Of a DNA stretch of 64,000 nt, positions 45,953 to 54,895 are shown one piece after another. The notes beneath the pieces are model-generated. The model searched no databases and was not told the DNA's origin. It was given only the letters and a program-made list of their open reading frames with translations. The stretch lies in contig NZ_VCGX01000002.1 in the NCBI RefSeq assembly GCF_007671655.1, positions 496,001 to 560,000 on the forward strand, in the 5' to 3' direction. The translations under genes were made by a program, and so were the position numbers. The stretch comes from Marinobacter piscis (GTDB lineage: Bacteria; Pseudomonadota; Gammaproteobacteria; Pseudomonadales; Oleiphilaceae). Position 1 is the stretch's first letter, and the number at the start of each line of letters is the position of its first letter.

Positions 45953-47095
45953 CTATTCTACAGACAAATCCGCAGGCGGTTTCGGTGCATCTTTTGCTTC
46001 TGCATCGGCCTTAAGATAGTCCGGTACTTCAGTCAGTATCTTGATGTCATCAATTGCATACCACTCTTCATGACGCTCTGAATTTGGGTATCCTTGGAAG
46101 TAGTCGTTACCGCCGAACCCAACCACGTTCCAGCCAGTCGCGTCCTTGTTAACGGGTACCCAGTTCAGCGTGTCTGCATGTAAAATTTGCACATCATCAA
46201 CCCATTGTGTAATCACACCATCATGCACTCCCTTCTCTGAATTGAGCTTTACAAAAAAAGCCATTTTTGTATAACTGCCGGGAGAGCCAAACACACGCTC
46301 CATCGTTGCAGCGCCACTTCCGGGAATAATATAGCCCCCGTTTTGTTTATCCGGTAGCTTGGCATCCTTTCCGCCAGGCCCCATACCCTTAAGGTTTGAT
46401 ACATAGCTAAGAGAGTGGTCGCCCTGGTGGGAGCCGCCGGGCATATCCGGGTAATTTTCGGGATCGTTATTCATTCCATACAAGGACAGTTTGTTGCGAA
46501 TTCCGTACCTCATTGCACCGCTGACTGACCATATAAGACTTGGGTGCGTAGCGCCGGCAAAGTAATTAAACGGATCGCTCCAGTCACCTGTGAAACCGTA
46601 TATGCGGAATATCTTGGAGGTACCTAATCCGCCATTTACGAAAGTTTGATACATTTCCGGGGAGAAGGCGATATAAAACTCAACGTAAACCTGTTTCTGG
46701 TTACCGATTTTTTTTAACAATATGCTGTCAGAGTTCCAGCGCTTCCATCCTGGATCATGACTATCACGCCAATTCACCATCGCCTTGCCTTTACCGCCAC
46801 GGGCCTTATCAGAATCGGCAGCCTTGATCTCAAAGGATTCATGACGATCCATATGGCCTCGTGATGGGGCCCATGTGGCCTCAGAACGAACAAGGTCCCA
46901 CCCCTCTGGGATCAAGTCTCCCTTAGCACCCACCCGGGCACTTTTGGAACTCGGGCTGGAGTCCATTGTTTTGTCCCAGTCAGGCTGTTCGTCAAAGTTC
47001 TCGGAGAAGATCAATTCTGCATGCGATAACGCTGTTCCTAAACATAAAAAAGTGGCTAAGATGCTATTTATAATTATTTTTTTTCTCAAACACAT
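45953..47095 (-). CDS. Secreted protein, LamG/lyase-like (copy 2)
   Basis: Exported protein of 380 aa from the ATG at 47095 (GAAGGA 7 bases upstream). Its signal peptide is INSILATFLCLGTALSHA|EL, followed by IFSENFDEQPDW. The body is predicted to be mainly beta-strands (QVYVEFYIAFS, YTKMAFFVKLN, WYAIDDIKIL). It is a paralogue of the product at 40574, with which it shares the start of the mature protein and GGNDYFQGYPN. No active site can be assigned. The end PKPPADLSVE resembles the tail of the other secreted proteins. It is read away from the wecB gene and lies downstream of nothing else on its strand, so it likely has its own promoter. Confidence 0.65.
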   Translation of the reverse strand: MCLRKKIIINSILATFLCLGTALSHAELIFSENFDEQPDWDKTMDSSPSSKSARVGAKGDLIPEGWDLVRSEATWAPSRGHMDRHESFEIKAADSDKARGGKGKAMVNWRDSHDPGWKRWNSDSILLKKIGNQKQVYVEFYIAFSPEMYQTFVNGGLGTSKIFRIYGFTGDWSDPFNYFAGATHPSLIWSVSGAMRYGIRNKLSLYGMNNDPENYPDMPGGSHQGDHSLSYVSNLKGMGPGGKDAKLPDKQNGGYIIPGSGAATMERVFGSPGSYTKMAFFVKLNSEKGVHDGVITQWVDDVQILHADTLNWVPVNKDATGWNVVGFGGNDYFQGYPNSERHEEWYAIDDIKILTEVPDYLKADAEAKDAPKPPADLSVE

Positions 47096-47427
47096 GGCGT
47101 AGTCCTTCACTTGATATGAATCGCAGAGTTCCTCCAGCCAAAGCAATAGGCATTTCTGCCTTCAGTCATGCAAAGAGGCTCAGGTTAGCTACTGTAATGG
47201 TAGCAGGGAAATCTCATGGCGCCATATGCCCGACGGTGTGTATTTCACCACAACCAAAGGAGGCCCACCTTCTCAGGGCAGTCTGTTTGAACCAATCTGA
47301 TAGAAAAATTATTGAACCATGCTTTACACCCAGTGATGCTCTACACAGATAAATTGATTTCTATAGTCATTTGTTTTGTTAAAAATATGCTAAGCTTTCG
47401 CTATCCATGGAAGGGAGAAAAATAATA
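47096..47427. other. Intergenic region between the secreted protein gene and wecB
   Basis: About 330 bases between divergent genes. The only pattern seen is a partial CRP-like palindrome, TGTG-N8-CACA at 47237-47252, with weak inner positions. I see no convincing -35/-10 pair for either gene. Confidence 0.35.
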
Positions 47428-48564
47428 ATGAAAGTGCTCACAATTTTCGGCACCCGTCCCGAGGCTATCAAAATGGCCCCGCTTGCCGTACTTTTAGCGA
47501 ATGATTCGCGATTTGAGTCTCGGGTGTGCGTAACCGCTCAACATCGGGAAATGCTGGATCAGGTGCTCAGTCTGTTTCAACTCTGCCCTGATTACGACCT
47601 TGACATCATGACACCCGGTCAAACTCTCTCAGAAATCACCAGCCGAATTCTGACCGGAATCGAATCCGTGATTCAGGATTTTCGTCCAGATATCGTTCTG
47701 GTTCATGGCGATACATCCACAACACTAGCTGCCAGCCTTGCATCCTATTATCAGCAAGTACCAGTGGGCCATGTCGAGGCAGGGTTGCGAACAGGTAACC
47801 TTTACTCCCCCTGGCCGGAAGAAGGCAACCGCAAACTAACAACCGCAGTGACCGCCCTGCACTTCGCTCCAACCAAATCTTCTCGTCAAAACCTTTTGGA
47901 CGAAGGTATACCCGGTGAATCAATCACCGTCACTGGAAACACGGTTGTAGATGCACTTCTTGCCGTCGCCCAACAACTTGATAAGAACGAAGGCCTGCGC
48001 CTTGAGCAGGCGGAACGTTTCCGTTTTCTGGATGACCAAAAGCGACTCATACTCGTTACAGGGCATCGACGGGAAAGCTTCGGTGGCGGATTTGAACGTA
48101 TCTGTGAGGCATTGGCCCGCATTTCTCTGAACTACCCGGACTGTGAAATCCTTTATCCTGTGCACCTTAACCCAAAGGTGCAAGAACCAGTAAAGCGCCT
48201 TTTGAGCAATAAAAGCAATATTCATCTGATAGAGCCACAGGACTACTTACCATTTGTCTATCTTATGCAGCGAGCTTGCTTAATACTGACAGATTCGGGA
48301 GGTATTCAAGAGGAGGCGCCTTCACTGGGCAAACCAGTGCTCGTCATGCGAGATACAACCGAGCGACCTGAGGCTGTAAGCGCCGGCACTGTTCGCCTGG
48401 TGGGTACCAATATAGACGCGATTACTAATGCGGTCAGTGAGCTCCTGTCCAGCGATTCGGCTTATAAGGCGATGAGCCTTGCACATAACCCTTATGGAGA
48501 CGGAAAAGCATGTGAGCGAATCATTGAGACTCTATTAAGCTCACCACAGAACACCTCAGCATGA
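47428..48564 (+). CDS. wecB: UDP-N-acetylglucosamine 2-epimerase (non-hydrolysing)
   Basis: Converts UDP-GlcNAc to UDP-ManNAc. The N-terminus [18 protein letters not shown] is the family signature, followed by [36 protein letters not shown] and [20 protein letters not shown]. The ATG at 47428 (378 aa) fits; GGGAG lies about 10 bases upstream, and the extra residues from an earlier ATG are not family-like. It is followed by wecC after 25 bases, giving UDP-ManNAcA as a precursor for the EPS. Confidence 0.95.
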   Translation: MKVLTIFGTRPEAIKMAPLAVLLANDSRFESRVCVTAQHREMLDQVLSLFQLCPDYDLDIMTPGQTLSEITSRILTGIESVIQDFRPDIVLVHGDTSTTLAASLASYYQQVPVGHVEAGLRTGNLYSPWPEEGNRKLTTAVTALHFAPTKSSRQNLLDEGIPGESITVTGNTVVDALLAVAQQLDKNEGLRLEQAERFRFLDDQKRLILVTGHRRESFGGGFERICEALARISLNYPDCEILYPVHLNPKVQEPVKRLLSNKSNIHLIEPQDYLPFVYLMQRACLILTDSGGIQEEAPSLGKPVLVMRDTTERPEAVSAGTVRLVGTNIDAITNAVSELLSSDSAYKAMSLAHNPYGDGKACERIIETLLSSPQNTSA

Positions 48565-48589
48565 AAACCCGAGAAAAAGGAATTTCAGC

Positions 48590-49855
48590 ATGAACGAACC
48601 GGCGATTGTTGTCATGGGCCTCGGCTATGTAGGCCTTCCTACGGCCGCTGTCTTTGCGTCCAGACGAATTCACGTGCTTGGCGTTGATGTCAACCAACGA
48701 GCAGTGGATATTATTAATCAAGGCAACATTCATATTGTCGAGCCCTCCCTGGACATTGTGGTCCGGGCAGCGGTTACCGAGGGTTATCTGAGGGCCGCCA
48801 CCCGCCCTGAACCCGCCGATGCTTTCCTGATCGCTGTACCAACACCATTCAAGGATGGCAAAGTACCAGATCTTGCATGTGTTGAGGCGGCGGCACGTGC
48901 CATTGCTGTAGTGCTAAAACCCGGCAACCTTGTAGTACTTGAATCCACCTCGCCTGTCGGCACCACCGAATTCGTATCTGGCTGTCTTGCAGAAGAGCGG
49001 CCCGACCTCACCTTCCCCCATACGGCTGGAGAGAATTCAGATATTCGTATAGCCCACTGCCCTGAACGAGTATTGCCCGGGCAAGTTATTCGTGAACTGG
49101 TAGAGAATGACCGAATAATCGGCGGAATGACGCCTCAATGCTCAGAGTCAGCGAGACAGCTCTATAAACGAGTGGTACAAGGCGACTGTATCACTACAAC
49201 AGCTCGCACAGCAGAGATGGCAAAGCTGACAGAAAACAGTTTCCGTGATGTGAATATTGCATTTGCTAATGAGTTGTCATTGGTCTGTGACCATCTTGGT
49301 ATTAATGCCTGGGAAATGATCGAACTGGCTAACCGCCACCCACGAGTCAATATCCTTACTCCCGGCCCGGGTGTAGGCGGCCACTGCATTGCGGTTGACC
49401 CCTGGTTTATCGTCGATAGTGCACCAGAGCAAGCAAAACTCATTAAGCTTGCTCGAGAAGTCAACGATTTTAAGCCCGAGTGGGTATTGAATAAAGTCCG
49501 TCAGGCAGTAGATACCCTACATGCAGAGCTCCCAGGTAGAACCAGGCGCGACATCCGTGTGGCCTGCTTTGGTGTTGCCTTCAAACCCAATATTGATGAC
49601 CTTCGCGAAAGCCCTGCTCTGAAAATCACACGCAGTATTGCAGATCTGGGCTGCCAAGTGCTGGTGGTTGAACCTAATGCCAAGGAACTTCCCGAGAGCC
49701 TGACTGCTGACAACATCCGACATGTATCCATCAATGAAGCACTTAAGAATGCCGATGTGGTTTGTGTGCTCGTGCGACATAGTCCGTTTAATAAGCATAG
49801 AGAACGCTTCATGGGAGCCAGTCATCTGATCGATACCGTCGGACTCACAGGCTGA
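48590..49855 (+). CDS. wecC: UDP-N-acetyl-D-mannosamine dehydrogenase
   Basis: Oxidises UDP-ManNAc to UDP-ManNAcA with two NAD+. At 421 aa it has the usual length. The NAD-binding start is VVMGLGYVGLPTAAVFA; the catalytic region contains GPGVGGHCIAVDPWFI with its active-site Cys, and the C-terminal domain has FGVAFKPNIDDLRESPAL. It follows wecB and starts after AAAGGA. The product is a negatively charged, carboxylated sugar, and thus a possible acceptor for the amide-forming enzymes of the locus. Confidence 0.95.
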   Translation: MNEPAIVVMGLGYVGLPTAAVFASRRIHVLGVDVNQRAVDIINQGNIHIVEPSLDIVVRAAVTEGYLRAATRPEPADAFLIAVPTPFKDGKVPDLACVEAAARAIAVVLKPGNLVVLESTSPVGTTEFVSGCLAEERPDLTFPHTAGENSDIRIAHCPERVLPGQVIRELVENDRIIGGMTPQCSESARQLYKRVVQGDCITTTARTAEMAKLTENSFRDVNIAFANELSLVCDHLGINAWEMIELANRHPRVNILTPGPGVGGHCIAVDPWFIVDSAPEQAKLIKLAREVNDFKPEWVLNKVRQAVDTLHAELPGRTRRDIRVACFGVAFKPNIDDLRESPALKITRSIADLGCQVLVVEPNAKELPESLTADNIRHVSINEALKNADVVCVLVRHSPFNKHRERFMGASHLIDTVGLTG

Positions 49856-49898
49856 CTTGTCCAGCACAGTTATTCTGACTCAAGGAGAATACAAGCAC

Positions 49899-51341
49899 AT
49901 GGCAACCACCCCCGCAGACCTTCAAGGAACAAAGGTCTTGTTCATTGCCTATTTCTACCCACCCACAGAAAGTACGGGTGTTCCTGGAAGCATGCGCACC
50001 GTTAAGTTTATTCGCAACCTTGAGAACGGCGAACGCCATGTGCTGACAACCCCGGAAAGAGTGACGCAGGAGGCAGATGCACTGGCCCACATGTCTTTAC
50101 CTGTAAACGGTGAGAAGGTGCACAGAGTCGCCGCTTGGGACATTTTTCGGTTGCTACTTTCTATTCGCAGCGGCTTGCGCCGCCTGATTGGCAAAGGGAA
50201 GCAGTCTGGAAAGACTCAGGGTAGAGATACCCCGGCCAAATCCACATTTAAAAGCAGTGCTGATTCCGCTGAAATCAGCCGGAGCCAGAAGTTAAAGGAT
50301 TTTGTCTACGACTTGTCTTACTTCCCTGACCAGGCCGGCCCCTGGATTGTTCCGGCTTTCTTGAAAGGCCGAAAACTTGTTCGCCAGCACAACCTGGATG
50401 TGATCTTTGCCACCGGTTCTCCCTGGTCTGGCTTGATCACAGGCTACCTGATCAGTAAAACCACCGGCAAACCCCTGGTTGTGGACTTCAGAGACCCATG
50501 GGTGAACAATCCCTTTCATCAATCGAAGGGCAAACTTCTGGATCGCTGGGGGGCGGCCCTTGAGAAAAAGGTAGTAAATCATGCAGCAGCTGTTTCGCTG
50601 AATACCGAGCCATTAATGGAGGAATTCGTTCAGCGTTACCCAGAGTTGGAGAGCGATAAGTTTTTCGTGATGCCTAATGGTATTGATCAACGTGATTTTG
50701 AACACGTCAGGCAACAAACCCACCAAGAACGGGATAAAAACACCCTTTCCCTGTGCCATGCAGGATTTCTTTACGGCGTAAGAGATCCCGCGCCCTTACT
50801 GGATGCCTTGCGCAAAATAAACAAGGCTCTTGAAGGAAAAGGCCAGAGAATCACCTTTACTCAGATTGGTGATGTATCCCTAGACTATGACATCCGGCAC
50901 ACTTACTCCGACTTGATCGAAAAAGGGCTTTTAGTACTTGAGCCAGCCAAGCCCTACCAGGCCTGCCTTCAATTACTTGCTGCTGCCGATATAGTCATCA
51001 ATATCCAATCGGGCACAAAAACCCAGATTCCATCAAAACTATACGATTACCTGGCAATCAACCGACCTATTTTACACCTCACCCCGAAAACAGGTGCATT
51101 GGGGCGGTTAGTGGAGAGGTACCAACTGGGTACCTGCATCGAATTCGAATCCACGGAAGAGCTTGAGAACTACCTCTCTTCGAAAGCCACTGAGTTAGCC
51201 CGTGGAGAACTTATTACCGAAGAGTACCCTAACCGCAAACGGTTCCTTATTGAGAAAATCAGCCAGACACTGGCCAATATTTTGGCTCGGTTAGCAGAAA
51301 AGCATAAGCAATTAAAAAATGTGCATAACTTCACACGCTGA
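49899..51341 (+). CDS. Family 4-like glycosyltransferase
   Basis: Protein of 480 aa with the double Rossmann fold of GT-B enzymes. N-terminal segment KVLFIAYFYPPTESTGVPGSMRT; the middle VDFRDPWVNNPFH; the C-terminal half LCHAGFLYGVRDPAPLLDAL and PSKLYDYLAINRPILHL. I took ATG 49899, which has AAGGAG about 11 bases upstream, rather than one 42 bases further upstream that runs right after the wecC stop. It follows wecC and precedes the second AsnB-like gene. The donor may be UDP-ManNAcA, but that is inference. Confidence 0.8.
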   Translation: MATTPADLQGTKVLFIAYFYPPTESTGVPGSMRTVKFIRNLENGERHVLTTPERVTQEADALAHMSLPVNGEKVHRVAAWDIFRLLLSIRSGLRRLIGKGKQSGKTQGRDTPAKSTFKSSADSAEISRSQKLKDFVYDLSYFPDQAGPWIVPAFLKGRKLVRQHNLDVIFATGSPWSGLITGYLISKTTGKPLVVDFRDPWVNNPFHQSKGKLLDRWGAALEKKVVNHAAAVSLNTEPLMEEFVQRYPELESDKFFVMPNGIDQRDFEHVRQQTHQERDKNTLSLCHAGFLYGVRDPAPLLDALRKINKALEGKGQRITFTQIGDVSLDYDIRHTYSDLIEKGLLVLEPAKPYQACLQLLAAADIVINIQSGTKTQIPSKLYDYLAINRPILHLTPKTGALGRLVERYQLGTCIEFESTEELENYLSSKATELARGELITEEYPNRKRFLIEKISQTLANILARLAEKHKQLKNVHNFTR

Positions 51342-51475
51342 AACATGCCTAGCTACAGCTTCCAGTTTGTCCCGACCACGGATAATAAGAGCGTTTCAAC
51401 CAAAAATTGTGACATTCTCGAGAATCAGTGCAATCTTTATCGGAAGAGTGAAGCTCAATGCCAAGGAGGCTTTTA

Positions 51476-52987
51476 ATGTTGAATCTCGGTAGCCACCAGG
51501 GAGGTTTTTTTAGCGCCACATTCAGTAATGGAAACCTTGCGTTTAAGGGGCCGAAGAAACATTTTCACGGTTACAAAATTGAATCCGGCGTGCCAGGGGA
51601 CGGAGTATTTGTTGAGTGGCTGGCAGACGGCGACTCCGTAACTATTTCAACAGATCGTCTGGGGATGCTTCCCTATTTTATTTTTTATAAACCAAACCGA
51701 ATAGTCATCAGCGACAACATTCACGAAGTTTTGGACAGCTTGCCAAGTCATAACTTCCAGCTTGATTACGCTGCTTTATCGGTACAACTTCGCTTGGGTC
51801 ACTTTCTTGGGGATGATACTGCGTTTACAGACATCAAGCGGCTTCCAGCCAATGCTATCCTTAAATTCACTGGAAACGGGCTGGAAACAACATTCCGAAC
51901 AGAAGCTCCAAATCCAATGCTCAACATCAGGGTCGAGGAAGCAATAAAATTATACGGCGAGCAGTTTGATGAGTTAATGGAAAACCTGTTCTACAATAAT
52001 CCTGACCATCTTATCGTTCCTGCTTCTGGCGGCCGAGATTCACGTCATATTCTTTTGGCGTTGGATCGGTTAAATATCCAACCAAAACTTTGCATCACCC
52101 AAAGACATTTACCGCCTACTCCCGACGACGACTATATCTGTGCCAAAACCCTGTGTAAATCCCTAGGTTTCAACCATGAAATACTAAACAAATCATCTGA
52201 CATTTTAGGCGATGAGAAAAATAAAAATACTCTTCTGAACTACGAGAGCCAATCCCACGGGTGGATCATCCCAACGGTGGAATATTTGTCGGCACAAGGT
52301 GGCAATATTATATTGGATGGCCTGGGTGGAGACCGGCTTTCTGAATCAAAGTTAGATAAGGATTTCTATAAATTATACAGACAGGGACGGTTCACCGATC
52401 TGGCCAGACTTATGCTGGGGAGCAGTGATTATTTGCAAAAAACTCTTACGCCCAATCTCAGGCATCGACTAACCTACGACATCGCACTTAAAAAAGTTTC
52501 CAATAAGCTCAAAGAGTATCAAGACTTCAACAATCCAATTATCGAATTCTATCTAAGAAACCGCACAAGAAGATGCATTGCACCAAGCTGCTGGAATCTT
52601 TTTGGTCACAAAAACCATGTAGTTACACCATTTATAGCTGCAGATCTACATCGACTCCTTGTATCTTTTCCTGCTGAAATCCATGAAGCACGAAACCTTC
52701 ACACAAAAACAATTTCGGATCGTTATCCTCATTACTCCCATTTGCCATATGCCGGCAATAAAATCACCAACCTACCCAGTATGAAAGAACATCTTAACAA
52801 TATATTTACGGTATTGAAGGCACTGAGATTGCACTCTGAAAAAATACCTGTAACCGATCTATGGCCAGAATTGATTCGGTTACTTTCATCCACAAGATCC
52901 CGTGAGGATTTAGCACGCTTTATAGCACTTCAAAATCGATTTACGTTGTTGCATCAAACTATGCAGTTGATGGGGCAGGCAAGTTGA
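51476..52987 (+). CDS. Asparagine-synthetase-like protein without glutaminase cysteine (copy 2)
   Basis: Protein of 503 aa related to AsnB in its synthetase half: the PP-loop is SGGRDSR (184-190), followed by ILDGLGGDRLSES, a region equal to the AsnB LSGxGGDE. The N-terminal half has a degenerate glutaminase fold (TDRLGMLPYF), but there is no N-terminal Cys. The ATG at 51476 is preceded by AAGGAGG with 5 to 6 bases spacing, a nearly ideal SD, so it is preferred over one 18 bases upstream. Like the product at 37399 it may form an amide with a non-glutamine nitrogen source. The region after it is empty for about 500 bases. Confidence 0.72.
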   Translation: MLNLGSHQGGFFSATFSNGNLAFKGPKKHFHGYKIESGVPGDGVFVEWLADGDSVTISTDRLGMLPYFIFYKPNRIVISDNIHEVLDSLPSHNFQLDYAALSVQLRLGHFLGDDTAFTDIKRLPANAILKFTGNGLETTFRTEAPNPMLNIRVEEAIKLYGEQFDELMENLFYNNPDHLIVPASGGRDSRHILLALDRLNIQPKLCITQRHLPPTPDDDYICAKTLCKSLGFNHEILNKSSDILGDEKNKNTLLNYESQSHGWIIPTVEYLSAQGGNIILDGLGGDRLSESKLDKDFYKLYRQGRFTDLARLMLGSSDYLQKTLTPNLRHRLTYDIALKKVSNKLKEYQDFNNPIIEFYLRNRTRRCIAPSCWNLFGHKNHVVTPFIAADLHRLLVSFPAEIHEARNLHTKTISDRYPHYSHLPYAGNKITNLPSMKEHLNNIFTVLKALRLHSEKIPVTDLWPELIRLLSSTRSREDLARFIALQNRFTLLHQTMQLMGQAS

Positions 52988-53490
52988 AGTATAACTAAAA
53001 GTTATCTAATGCACTACCTTTAATAACATGTCAGTATGCAGCCATTGGGCTTAGAACCTCGTGCTAAAAGTATGTCATTAGTCACGTCACCTTCTGACGA
53101 ATTATCTGCGGTAATTATTAACGTTTGTACGCGGGCTAACGATAAATAAATAATGGCAGCTGTAAGATTTTAAAAGCGACCACTACACAGGCACGGTGAA
53201 GGCTTATGGCTTGACGCAAATACATACACCACCTTATCTAACGAAAAACACGAATTATCGATCACTTCTTGCTCTTATTAATGGAAAGTTGTATCTAACT
53301 TCCTCATTTTGGATCTATGAGCTAAACTAGCTTAGCAATTGATCATTGAGTTGAAAAACGCGGGGCACTAGACTAGCAGACGTACGGATCAGCCTCTAAA
53401 CAATGCAATATCCGTAGCACGTCCGACCTAAGTCCTGTAAGAGGGTACAGGGACCGGCGAGCCATTACAGGCCCTTCATAGGTATCAATA
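52988..53490. other. Gene-poor AT-rich stretch
   Basis: About 500 bases with no credible coding region on either strand. Short frames are interrupted often. I see no terminator, tRNA or insertion-sequence ends. It may be a decayed gene or a scar of recombination. Confidence 0.5.
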
Positions 53491-53958
53491 ATGGATGACT
53501 TTATTCCGATTCGAACGAGTCTTGTGCAGTTAGCACACATTTTAAAGACACCGTTAATAGAGTTAGACCTTTCAGCTCCATTGTCGGCACGGTCGGCAGC
53601 GAAGGCTATGCTCGAAAAATTTGGATGCTGCACTATTATTTATTCAAGAAATTCATACGGAAATAAAGTTTCAAAATTGATTTCGTTAAGGCGCAGATTA
53701 AAGACTCTCGAAGTATTAAAACATTTTATTTACGAGGACAATCCTAATTTAACCGTAGCTATTATTGCAATTTATCCATCAATAAATGAACCCATATGTG
53801 TATATGAGATTGGTACTAACGCGGACTCCTACGTAACTACTAATGTTCTTCCAGTTGATCCAGGCTGGTTCAAAAGAATAGTCAAGATGATAATCGGCAA
53901 GTTTGTTGGCGTTCATCCAGCCGTCGGCAGTGTCGCACTCAGCATCTATAAGGATTAA
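53491..53958 (+). CDS. Hypothetical protein (155 aa)
   Basis: I do not recognise this protein. It has no signal peptide; one moderately hydrophobic stretch (about 85-100, LTVAIIAIYPSINEPICV) and a basic C-terminal half. The start has only a weak SD (AGG 9 bases upstream). It is two bases upstream of the kinase-like gene, whose SD lies inside its end, so the two are probably co-transcribed. Its frame and context make it likely to be real, but its function is unknown. Confidence 0.5.
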   Translation: MDDFIPIRTSLVQLAHILKTPLIELDLSAPLSARSAAKAMLEKFGCCTIIYSRNSYGNKVSKLISLRRRLKTLEVLKHFIYEDNPNLTVAIIAIYPSINEPICVYEIGTNADSYVTTNVLPVDPGWFKRIVKMIIGKFVGVHPAVGSVALSIYKD

Positions 53959-53959
53959 C

Positions 53960-54889
53960 ATGTTGTTTGTCAAACATTTACTTGACTCTTCTGGGCTAGA
54001 AAATGAACTTTTGACCAAGCCGTCAGTTGCCTGTATCAATACCACTAGGCCTATTTACCTTGTGTTTGGACACAACCAACACCAGCCGCTGCTTATTATT
54101 CGAAAAGTCAATGGCGCCGACGAGGTGAAGGCCAGTCAGGTAGATAGGTATATGCATCAAATAGCTGGCGACCTAGTACCTACTCCATTGGGTGTTTATA
54201 AGCTCAATGGCGAAACCTATGATATTCAGCGTGGCGTCGGCGGTTATCCATGGTTTCAGTTGAAATCCAAGGTACGGACTCATAAGGCGCGCGTAAGCAT
54301 TGAAAATAGAATGTGGCAGTCATTATATGATTTTCACGCAGCTGTGCGCAGAGCACAGGCCAATAGCGAGGTGAGGGTCGTACCCCATATTGAGTTGCAA
54401 AAGTCGATAGCCGCGTACGAGAGTGCTGGAGAAAGGTCACCACAGAAGCTTCGAAGCATTGCAGACAGAGCTTTTAAAGAGCTGCTTTACACGCCAACGT
54501 GCTTATCTATACCACAACACGGCGATTTCTGCCTGAATAACCTCATCATCGATAAATGCCACATTACAGTGATAGACTTTGAAGATTTCGAAATAACACG
54601 AATGCCATTGTACGATGCATTTACCCTCACCCTTACACTACCCTCATTCGATAACTCAGTAAGCAATGCAGCTCAGGCATTTACTCACCCGAAAATTATT
54701 AGTATTGTTAAGCACTATGGAGTAGCGGAGGCAACTATACGCTGGCATTTTTTCCATCATCTACTACTTCGTCTTGGCCCTTGGAGTGCTGGGGGTAAGC
54801 GTACACGCTATCGTGCGTGGCTCAATAAAGTATTGGATGAATTTATTGATCAACAACTAAAAAACTACACTAATGACCCATTTCCTTAA
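53960..54889 (+). CDS. Aminoglycoside phosphotransferase-like (APH) kinase
   Basis: Protein of 309 aa with the APH/choline-kinase core: His187, Gly188 and Asp189 in PQHGDFCLNNLII (the catalytic loop HGDxxxxN) and VIDFEDFEI, the metal-binding IDxED. A frame from 53903 overlaps the previous gene; ATG 53960 has AAGGA just upstream. In EPS loci such kinases may phosphorylate a sugar or lipid acceptor. It converges with another kinase-like gene, six bases apart, which is unusual. Confidence 0.72.
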   Translation: MLFVKHLLDSSGLENELLTKPSVACINTTRPIYLVFGHNQHQPLLIIRKVNGADEVKASQVDRYMHQIAGDLVPTPLGVYKLNGETYDIQRGVGGYPWFQLKSKVRTHKARVSIENRMWQSLYDFHAAVRRAQANSEVRVVPHIELQKSIAAYESAGERSPQKLRSIADRAFKELLYTPTCLSIPQHGDFCLNNLIIDKCHITVIDFEDFEITRMPLYDAFTLTLTLPSFDNSVSNAAQAFTHPKIISIVKHYGVAEATIRWHFFHHLLLRLGPWSAGGKRTRYRAWLNKVLDEFIDQQLKNYTNDPFP

Positions 54890-54895
54890 ACCTGA

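Noticed and set aside
47237-47252. CRP-like palindrome TGTG-N8-CACA upstream of wecB
   Set aside because: The inner positions do not match the consensus and no promoter is seen beside it.
53373-53633. Minus-strand frame overlapping the start of the 155-aa gene
   Set aside because: It has no family features and no SD, and runs antisense to a frame that is coupled to the kinase gene.
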